A program made the translations under genes and the position numbers. From positions 353 through 34,191 of the forward strand of contig MGCP01000036.1 of NCBI GenBank assembly GCA_001790455.1: a DNA stretch of 33,839 bases, written 5' to 3'. The notes beneath the pieces are model-generated. The model was not told the DNA's origin, searched no databases, and saw only the letters and a program-made list of their open reading frames with translations. This document shows, piece by piece, positions 24,582 through 32,200 of this stretch. The stretch is from Candidatus Saccharibacteria bacterium RIFCSPHIGHO2_02_FULL_47_12. Lineage in GTDB: Bacteria > Patescibacteriota > Saccharimonadia > Saccharimonadales > JANWIN01. Each line of letters starts with the position of its first letter. Within the stretch, counting starts at the first letter, position 1.

Positions 24582-27461
24582 ATGGCAGTACAGAAATCAC
24601 AATTTGCTGTCCTTGAAGAGGACATGCTAAAGATCTGGAAGAAAGAAAAAACCTTCCAGAACAGTTTAGATTTGCGAAAAGGCGCCAAACAGTTCAGCTT
24701 TTATGATGGGCCTCCGTTTGCAAATGGACTGCCACATTATGGCCATGTAGTACCCAGTACCATAAAAGACGCCATGGGACGGTACAAGACCATGCGTGGT
24801 TACTACGTACCACGAGTGGCGGGGTGGGATACTCATGGTTTGCCCGTTGAATACGAAGTAGAAAAACAGTTGGGTATATCTGGCAAAAAACAAATACTAA
24901 AACTTGGTGTAGACAAATTCAACCAAGCCTGCCGCGATTCTGTTTTTCGCTACAAGGGTGAGTTTGAAGATTTTATAAGCAGGTTAGGGAGATGGATTGA
25001 CCTAGAACACCCATACACCACGCTAGATGACAGTTACATAGAAAGTGTGTGGTGGGTTCTCAGCGAACTTCATAAAAAGGATCTGGTATACAGGAGCTTT
25101 CGCAGCATGCCTTACTGTCCGCGCTGCGCAACGCCACTGTCAAACTTTGAGCTAAACCAGGGTTACCAAGACGATGTAGAAGATCCAAGTGTCTACGTAA
25201 CGTTTCCCCTAAAGAGCGATCCAGATACGGCCTTACTGGCCTGGACAACCACCCCTTGGACTCTGTATGCCAATGAGTTACTAGCAGTCAAACCAGACGC
25301 TACCTACGCAACTGTTGAGCTTAAAAACCCGGTAGATATAAACGTCAAGCGGCTGATTTTGGCTAAGAACAGACTAAGTGAATTAGACCTACGCAAGTCA
25401 GAATATAGGGTTGTAAAGACCCAAAAGGGCCAGGAGCTAGTCGGCCAAAAATATGAGCCTTTGTACAAAGTTACAACGTTATCTGCCAAAGACCTAGAGA
25501 ACGCTTACCAGGTTTTACCAGAATCAACTGTAAGCCTAGAGGATGGCACGGGGGTATTGCACGTGGCGCCGCGTTACGGAGAAGTAGACCTAGCCCTAGG
25601 CCTAAAGCACCGTTTGCCGCTTATTAGTAGCGTAGATAATACCGGTCAAATGGTGCCCGAGCTAAACGATGTAGCGGGGCAGTTCTTTAAAGATGCGGAT
25701 CCGCATATAATTGCCCATCTTACTAAGGAAAAGAGAGTGTTTGCAGCTGAAACCATAAAGCATACCTACCCATTCTGCTGGCGGTGTGATTCCCCACTGC
25801 TGCATTACGCCACCCCTAGTTGGTTTGTGAAAGTTACAACATTTACAGATAAGCTGGTCAAAAATAATGAACAAATAAATTGGGTACCGAAACATATCAA
25901 AGCGGGTCGTTTTGGCAACTGGCTGGCCGACGCACGTGACTGGGGAATCTCTAGAAACAGATTCTGGGGAGCACCTTTGCCTATTTGGGTAAACGAAGAA
26001 GATGACACAGACATAATTGTTGTAAGTTCACTAGAAGAACTAAGCAAGCTGTCTGGGCAAGACAAGTTTGATCTACACCGCCCAGGTATAGATATGGTGA
26101 TTATTAAGAAAGACGGCAAGACCTACAAACGCGTAGAAGAAGTGTTTGATTGCTGGTTTGAATCTGGCTCTATGCCCTATGGCCAAGGACACTATCCGTT
26201 TGAAAACAAAGAAGAGTTTAACACCGGGTTTCCGGCGGACTTTATATCTGAAGGGCTAGACCAAACCAGGGGCTGGTTCTATACCTTGCATGTGCTTGCT
26301 ACTGGGTTATTTGACAAACCGGCATACAAAAACGTGGTTTGTCACGGTATTGTCCTGGCAGCAGACGGCAAAAAACTCAGCAAACGCCTGCGCAACTACC
26401 CACCATTAGAAGAGGTTTTTAACACCTACGGTGCAGACATACTGCGTTTCTTTATGCTAAACAGCCCAGTAGTGGTGGGTGAAAACGTTCGCTTTGGCGC
26501 TGACCTACTAAAAGACGTTCAGAGAAACGTATTTATGACGCTACAGAACGTACACAGATTCTTCCAAACTTATACAGGGGTAGACAAGTGGCAACCAGAA
26601 TCATTTGAGTTGCCAAACGCAACCCATGTTTTAGACAGGTGGATCTTAGCTCGACTTCAGCAGACTATAAACGAGGTCACAAAGCAGGCGGATGCCTACA
26701 GGCTAGACAAGGCTACGGATCCACTGGTGTCTTTTGTAGATGACTTGTCGAACTGGTACGTACGCCGCAGCAGGCGCCGTTTCTGGAAGAGCGAGAACGA
26801 CAGTGACAAGCTGGAGGCTTATACCACGCTCCACTACGTTTTAGTTCGCTTAACCCAGCTATTTGCACCCTGGTCACCATTTATAAGCGACCACTTATGG
26901 CGTGAACTTACAAAAGGTCTTAATCTGCCACAATCAGTACATTTGAGCGACTGGCCCAAGGAAGAAGAAGTAGATAACCATGTCATAGAACAGATGGAGC
27001 TAGCCAGGAACTATATAAACGAAGGACTTGGCCAAAGGGCTAGCGCCGGCATAAAAGTCCGCCAGCCTCTAGCTAGCCTAGAGATACCAAGGCTAGACAA
27101 GGAGTTGCAAGCAGTTATTGCCGAAGAGGTAAATGTTAAAGAGGTGGTTGCCGCTAAGGGAAGCAAGGTCGTGCTGGATATACGTCTAACAGAGGACCTG
27201 AAAGCAGAGGGCCTTATGCGCGACCTGGTGCGCCAGATTCAGGAAGCCCGCAAAAAAGCTGGCCTAGAGGTAAGCGACCGCATACACCTAGACGTCAAAT
27301 CAGACGACAAGACGGTTCAAAAAGCCCTAGACGTATTTACAGACGTAATAAAGCTGGAAACGCTAGCAGTAAGCCTCAATGAAGCCCACAAACCATCTAG
27401 CCATGAGTCCCTTGCCAAGGTTGAGGGCAAGGAAGTGGTGATTGGCCTCGCAAAGGCGTAG
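24582..27461 (+). CDS. ileS: Isoleucyl-tRNA synthetase (eukaryote-like, IleRS2 type)
   Basis: A 959-residue class I synthetase charging tRNA-Ile. The HIGH motif is PHYGH (51-55) within the PPFANGLPHYGH context, and the KMSKS motif is KKLSKR (597-602). GWDTHGLPVE, an editing domain, DCWFESGSMPYGQ and GADILRFFMLNSPVVVGEN are as expected. The KR ending of the second motif, NYPP after it, and the NSPVV...EN run match the eukaryote-like IleRS2 clade and not the common bacterial IleRS1. IleRS2 enzymes are generally insensitive to mupirocin. No Shine-Dalgarno; TATAGT at 24556-24561 may be the -10. A hairpin follows the stop. Confidence 0.95.
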   Translation: MAVQKSQFAVLEEDMLKIWKKEKTFQNSLDLRKGAKQFSFYDGPPFANGLPHYGHVVPSTIKDAMGRYKTMRGYYVPRVAGWDTHGLPVEYEVEKQLGISGKKQILKLGVDKFNQACRDSVFRYKGEFEDFISRLGRWIDLEHPYTTLDDSYIESVWWVLSELHKKDLVYRSFRSMPYCPRCATPLSNFELNQGYQDDVEDPSVYVTFPLKSDPDTALLAWTTTPWTLYANELLAVKPDATYATVELKNPVDINVKRLILAKNRLSELDLRKSEYRVVKTQKGQELVGQKYEPLYKVTTLSAKDLENAYQVLPESTVSLEDGTGVLHVAPRYGEVDLALGLKHRLPLISSVDNTGQMVPELNDVAGQFFKDADPHIIAHLTKEKRVFAAETIKHTYPFCWRCDSPLLHYATPSWFVKVTTFTDKLVKNNEQINWVPKHIKAGRFGNWLADARDWGISRNRFWGAPLPIWVNEEDDTDIIVVSSLEELSKLSGQDKFDLHRPGIDMVIIKKDGKTYKRVEEVFDCWFESGSMPYGQGHYPFENKEEFNTGFPADFISEGLDQTRGWFYTLHVLATGLFDKPAYKNVVCHGIVLAADGKKLSKRLRNYPPLEEVFNTYGADILRFFMLNSPVVVGENVRFGADLLKDVQRNVFMTLQNVHRFFQTYTGVDKWQPESFELPNATHVLDRWILARLQQTINEVTKQADAYRLDKATDPLVSFVDDLSNWYVRRSRRRFWKSENDSDKLEAYTTLHYVLVRLTQLFAPWSPFISDHLWRELTKGLNLPQSVHLSDWPKEEEVDNHVIEQMELARNYINEGLGQRASAGIKVRQPLASLEIPRLDKELQAVIAEEVNVKEVVAAKGSKVVLDIRLTEDLKAEGLMRDLVRQIQEARKKAGLEVSDRIHLDVKSDDKTVQKALDVFTDVIKLETLAVSLNEAHKPSSHESLAKVEGKEVVIGLAKA

Positions 27462-27472
27462 TATCTAAAGGA

Positions 27473-27497
27473 AAGGACGCTTGTACAAAGCGTCCTT
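27473..27497 (+). terminator. ileS 3' hairpin
   Basis: Perfect 10-bp stem AAGGACGCTT-GTACA-AAGCGTCCTT. The following ATCTGTT is a poor U-tract, so termination may be weak. It overlaps the -35 of rplU. Confidence 0.65.
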
Positions 27498-27509
27498 ATC
27501 TGTTAAACT
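27481..27509 (+). promoter_or_regulatory. rplU promoter
   Basis: TTGTAC, 17-nt spacer, TAAACT. The predicted leader is about 7-8 nt. The -35 lies in the ileS hairpin. Confidence 0.6.
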
Positions 27510-27523
27510 CTTTCGGTATATTT

Positions 27524-27832
27524 ATGAAAAAAGCAGTAATTACTACCGGTGGAAAGCAGTACCTCGTGTCTGAAGGTGATGAGTTCAATGTGGAACTGAT
27601 CAGCTCAAAAGACAACAAGCTTTCTTTTGAACCTCTTCTAACCATTGACGGAGATAAAGTTACCGTTGGTAAGCCAACAGTCGATGGCTCTAAGGTTAGC
27701 GCTGAAATTATCGAAGCCCAGCTAAAGGCAGACAAAGTGACAGCTATTCGTTATAAAGCCAAAAAACGAGTAAGAAAAGTACACGGCCACAGGCAAAATC
27801 TTACCAAAATAAAAATTACTAAAATCAGCTAA
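27524..27832 (+). CDS. rplU: 50S ribosomal protein bL21
   Basis: A 102-residue protein with the bL21 pattern: AVITTGGKQYLVSEGDEF at the start, a VGKPTVDGSKVSAEIIEA centre, and the rRNA-binding IRYKAKKRVRKVHGHRQNLTKIKI end. Usual length. rpmA (bL27), its usual neighbour, is not in the following 150 bp, so the pair has been separated here. The leader is very short and lacks a Shine-Dalgarno. Confidence 0.95.
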   Translation: MKKAVITTGGKQYLVSEGDEFNVELISSKDNKLSFEPLLTIDGDKVTVGKPTVDGSKVSAEIIEAQLKADKVTAIRYKAKKRVRKVHGHRQNLTKIKITKIS

Positions 27833-27858
27833 CTCCATACCTGTTAGTAGCTTCATTT

Positions 27859-27930
27859 GTCACACTTTTTTGCTTTACTTGGTCACACTTCTTCGCTTGA
27901 CTTGGTCACACTTTGAGCCGATAATGGCTC
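27859..27930 (+). promoter_or_regulatory. 23-bp GTCACACTT repeats and promoter
   Basis: Three GTCACACTT elements start at 27859, 27882 and 27905, exactly 23 bp apart; the first two repeats share most of their 23 bases. The promoter is TTGACT (27897-27902), 17-nt spacer, GATAAT (27920-27925), so the third element lies in the spacer. The -10 is flanked by GAGCC/GGCTC. The same arrangement occurs before the giant gene at 29163-29212. Confidence 0.75.
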
Positions 27931-27983
27931 TTGAATAGCATTAGGGGTATAAAAAAGAAACCGGTAAATATACCATAAGTGAT

Positions 27984-28919
27984 ATGAAGAATCTGGCTAA
28001 AAAGTTGACTCAGCATAACAGGGATCCGTTCTATCGGGGTTATTCTTGGACAACCAAGCTTATGTGGCTTTTGCGGTATCTAGGGGGGCGGGCAACAGCG
28101 CAAATAAGGAAGCTACGATGGACTACTTTGATAACAATCCTAGCGATCCTATCTATACTACCCACCAGCATATATGCAGCTAGTATTGCCCAGGGTTATA
28201 CATCGAGCGACAAAGGGTTGCAGGTAGGCATGGCTGCCTCACTAGTAAATCCAGAATCCGGTACTACCGGTGAGGTAGAAGCGGCGACAAACAAAACCCA
28301 GGACAAGTTTGTAGGAATAGTTACAACAAAAGACACAAATTCAGTAGTTATAACTGACAAAAACCAAACGGTTTATATTACAACAGAAGGACAAACTAAG
28401 GCCCTGGTGTCTGATGTAGGGGGTTTAATCAAGCAGGGAGATCATTTAACGCTCTCACCGCTTAGAGGTTACCTCATGAAGGGTAACTCCTCTGACCTAA
28501 AAAGTGTCGCTGTAGCGCTTGAGGACTTTCCCAGTCAAAACAACACCAAGGTAGAGGTAAAGGACGTAGACAATCAAATAAAAGCTGTACAAGCAGCCTC
28601 TATGGGCGTAGAAGTACGCAGACCAGAGTTTGTAGATGTCACCTATAGCAAGCGCCCACTACTAACAAATTTTGCTCGGTCACTAACGGGTAAAGAGGTA
28701 AGCCAGTGGCAGGTAATTATAGCTCTAGTAATCTTCTTTGTACTTTTGGTAGCCATTGGTTCTGTCATATACAGCGCAGTCCACAGCACCATAGAGGCGC
28801 TAGGGCGGAACCCCTTGGCGAAAGCAGACATCTATAAAGAATTTATGCAGGTTTTGCTCATCTCTGTTGCCATATTAATTTTTGGCGGACTGATGATTTT
28901 CGTACTTTTGTGGTTATAG
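27984..28919 (+). CDS. Membrane protein with beta-rich outer domain and C-terminal helical hairpin
   Basis: A 311-residue protein. A basic N-terminus leads to a membrane segment (about 47-66, ending SIYAAS). About 170 residues then lie outside: GLQVGMAASLV, KFVGIVTTKD, ITTEGQTKALVSDVGGLIKQGDHLTLS and SVAVALEDF. That order recalls the short beta domain near the C-terminus of phage- and CPR-type fibre proteins. Two more membrane helices (242-263, 288-310) are joined by a loop reading EALGRNPLAKADI, like the GRNP loop of ATP-synthase c subunits, but without the membrane carboxylate. No named family recognised. Shares its promoter type with the giant gene 345 bp downstream. No Shine-Dalgarno. Confidence 0.8.
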   Translation: MKNLAKKLTQHNRDPFYRGYSWTTKLMWLLRYLGGRATAQIRKLRWTTLITILAILSILPTSIYAASIAQGYTSSDKGLQVGMAASLVNPESGTTGEVEAATNKTQDKFVGIVTTKDTNSVVITDKNQTVYITTEGQTKALVSDVGGLIKQGDHLTLSPLRGYLMKGNSSDLKSVAVALEDFPSQNNTKVEVKDVDNQIKAVQAASMGVEVRRPEFVDVTYSKRPLLTNFARSLTGKEVSQWQVIIALVIFFVLLVAIGSVIYSAVHSTIEALGRNPLAKADIYKEFMQVLLISVAILIFGGLMIFVLLWL

Positions 28920-28944
28920 TTGGTAGTTAAGTACAAGTTGCCTG

Positions 28945-29016
28945 CAGTGTTGCAAATCATGAATGAAGAAGAGGGTGAATAACCCTATTTCGTAATGTCA
29001 AGATTTTGCAACACTG
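28945..29016. repeat. 14-bp inverted repeat with nested hairpin
   Basis: CAGTGTTGCAAATC (28945-28958) pairs with GATTTTGCAACACTG (29002-29016) with one bulged base. AGGGT-GAATA-ACCCT lies in the loop. It could be an mRNA 3' end structure for the preceding gene or a protein site. No T-run. Confidence 0.6.
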
Positions 29017-29023
29017 TGGATAA
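29015..29023 (-). promoter_or_regulatory. Single consensus DnaA-box sequence
   Basis: TGTGGATAA is the exact complement of the E. coli DnaA-box consensus. Only one copy is seen in this AT-rich gap, so it is not evidence of an origin. Confidence 0.3.
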
Positions 29024-29162
29024 GTACGGCAAAACGTCACAACAAACACCTTGAAGATAATATATTTTTTACAACGTTAAAGTACGGGAAACAGATAGGC
29101 ATAAGGGTTATTAATTTCATAAAACCAGGTATTAATTTCTAGGGTAAATTATTAGTGCAAAA

Positions 29163-29212
29163 GTCACGTTTTATATCTTGACGCTGTCACGTTTTGGGCG
29201 GATAATTGTCAC
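29163..29212 (+). promoter_or_regulatory. GTCAC-element promoter of the giant gene
   Basis: GTCACGTTTT at 29163 and 29186 (23 bp apart) and GTCACAG at 29208. The promoter is TTGACG (29178-29183), 17-nt spacer, GATAAT (29201-29206). It matches the promoter at 27897-27925 in both hexamers, the spacer length and the GTCAC element inside the spacer. The leader to the ATG is about 50 nt, A-rich, without a Shine-Dalgarno. Confidence 0.75.
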
Positions 29213-29264
29213 AGTAACTGAACACAAAATTTAATAAACCAAAAATAACAAAGCTGATACAAAA

Positions 29265-32200
29265 ATGACTAAAACCTGCCAAGCCTGTAACACAGTTTTT
29301 GAAGGGCGCCGTCATGCCAAGACGTGTTCAGACAAATGCCGCAAGCGGATGCAGCGTTTGGCACAAGCGGCAGCCCAAGAGCTTGAACGGGTTGAGGTAC
29401 GTGCCGAAAATACAGTCCGCGATGTCGCCCGTGAAGTGCGGCGGGACGTGCAGACAATAGAGACTTCTTTGGGCAAAGTTGCAGGAAGCCAAGCAGGGTT
29501 TGCGGCTATAGCCGAGCCACTGGTTGCTCCTGGCGTGGCAAAGCAGGCTTATCAGACTCCGTCACAACCTAGACAGACACAGATTGCCAGTAGCCAGCCC
29601 GTAGCACAGACACCCACCATACCTAGCCCGAGCCCAGAAGCAGATGTGACACCAAACATAGTTTCTGACTTGCCGGTGGCACCGGCTCCCAAACAGTCGG
29701 TACCTCAGCCCAAACCAGTAGAACAAACCGTGCAAATTGTGCACGAGCCCATTTCGCAGCCAGCAGCAGCCCCACCACCAATAACTAACACGGCTAGGCT
29801 AGGTATAGACGTAGTACCTGCTAAACCAAACCAGCCAGTACCTGCACCACAACCCAATTCTTCATACAAATCTGTGGATCCGGATTACATACTAACTCCG
29901 GTTGATTCTAACGCTGGGGTATCAAATTTAGCTAAGCCCGCGCAAACCCAACCAAAACCACCGGTTCAGCCTGCTGTAACCCCGCTGACAGGGCAGGCAC
30001 AACCCCAATCAGTGACAATTCCCACACCCCAAATACCAGTATCGACGTCACTGCCAGAAGCCGAATCGCTAGAATCCCAAACCGTTGCCGAGCAAAAGCC
30101 AGATCAGGCCTTTGCTGGCGCTTCAAGCCAGGACAGCCAACAAAACACCTTTGCCAGCCAGTTCCAACCTCAATCACAGACAGAGGCTAAATCCAGCCAA
30201 CCAGAAGCTAGTGGGCTGGTTAAGGCAAAGAAACGTTTGTTTAAAGTAAACAAAACCTTGGTAAAACTTGCTGGGGTTGCTGCTCTGCTAACTCTTTTGG
30301 TCGGTGGATGGGGTCTGTACATAGGCGATCACACCCGACCAGATACGGGCTCTGTTACACAAAGCATACCAGAGCAAACGCTTGGTCTATCTGCCTCGGA
30401 AATAGCTCGTCTAAGCGGTGACTTTCCTTATAACCAACAACAACAACTGTTAGTCCAGGGAGACGGTATATTTACGGGCAACCTAACGGCGGCTAACTTT
30501 GTGGGCGGTGGTGCTGGTTTGACAAGCCTAAATGCCAGCAATATTTCATCTGGCACCATTAGCGCGGACCGTCTGCCAGATAACGTTACGCTGCTTGGCG
30601 ACAGTATTCCGCTTGCCAACCTGCAGGGTTCGGTCGTATCGAGCCTAAACAACGTTACCAACAATGGCGGAAACATCAATCTGGTGGCTGGCGCTAACAT
30701 TACCATAACAGCCGATGATGCCACCGACGCAATTACCATTAGCGCAGATTTGCTGGGTGGCGGCTCTAGCTTTGGCGACATTTTCAACAACGGCCAAACC
30801 GGCCCGGTTCGTATTGGTACAAACGACGCCACGAGCACCATTTTAGAAACCAATGACACAGATCGGCTAACTATAGACAGTAGTGGCACCTTTACGTTTA
30901 ACGGTAGCGCATCTAGCAACATTGTATTTGGCGGGGTAACAGTCTCTGCCGCCGAGCTAAACCTTCTAGACGGCCACGACGTAGCCCTGGTAGACGTAAA
31001 CGACGCCGTAAATACAGCCATAATTGGCACCGGCGCTCTAAACGTCGGTTCTATAACCTCTGGTTTTGGTTCCATAGACACCGGAAGCGACAACATTACT
31101 ACCACCGGAACAGTCTTTGGCAACAACTTTGACCGGTCTAGCGCCGGAGGACTAACCTTTGGTGACACAAATGCGAGCAGTGTTTCTATTTGCAACTCAG
31201 CAAGCTGCGACACCGTGACCATAGGCACCAACACCGATGCCGACATTATATCTATAGGAGACGGCAGCGATACGCTCAATTTGACTGCTGCTACCACCAC
31301 CGTTAGTGGTCACACCAGTGGTGCTGCTAACGCTTTGGTGGTTACCAACTCTACCAGTACCGGCAATATTTTGGTCCTAAATGACAATATAACTACCGTA
31401 GCTACAGTAGCCGATGGCGGTGCAGTGACCTTCCAAAACTCAGCAGACTCTGCTGCGGCATTACGGATTCTAAATGCTGCTGGCACCGGTATTATTACTG
31501 CCGACACCAGTGCCGGCACGGTAAAGCTTGGAACTTCTGGCTCCTTGACCGGTGGCCTAGTATTTCAGCACGCTGTTGGTGCAGGCAGCATAGTCTTGCT
31601 GGGGGATAACCCGGGTGCTAGCAGCTACACCATCACTCTGCCGGCAGCCACCGGATCGGTTTGTCTAACCTCTGGCAACTGTGCTGGTGTAGGTGGCACC
31701 GGCGACTTACTAAACAACGGACAGCCAGGTGCTATCAGGGTAGGCACAAATGACGCCACCAGTTTGTTCTTAGAAACCAACAACACCGATCGCTTGACCA
31801 TTACAAGTGCTGGCAACGCTACCTACGTAGGCGGCACTACTGGCGATGCTCTAACTATCTCTAACTCTACATCTACCGGCAACATCCTGGTGCTACAAGA
31901 CAACCTAACAAACGTGCTAACTATTGCCGATGGCGGTGCAGCTACCTTCCAAAACTCAGTAGACTCAACCACTGGCTTTAGGGTGCTAGATCTAGATGGC
32001 GGTAACCCTGTTCTAAACGTAGACACACTAAACGAAAGGGTTGGGATTGGCCTATCTAACCCCGGCTATGCACTTGATATAAATGGTGATCTGAACCTGC
32101 AGCTGGGCAATGCCTTTCGCATAGGTGGCACAGCTATTTGTACCAGCGGTGGTTGTGCCGCCGAGGCTGGCTCTGCCAACTACATCCAAAACAGTGCTAG

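Noticed and set aside
24566..24616. Sixteen-residue leader peptide (two Ile codons) overlapping the ileS start
   Set aside because: Its ATG is only 4 nt after the -10, it has no Shine-Dalgarno and no terminator/antiterminator pair follows.
27859..27927. Short direct repeats as a CRISPR array
   Set aside because: Three units at 23 bp with no unique spacers and an embedded promoter; a regulatory array fits better.
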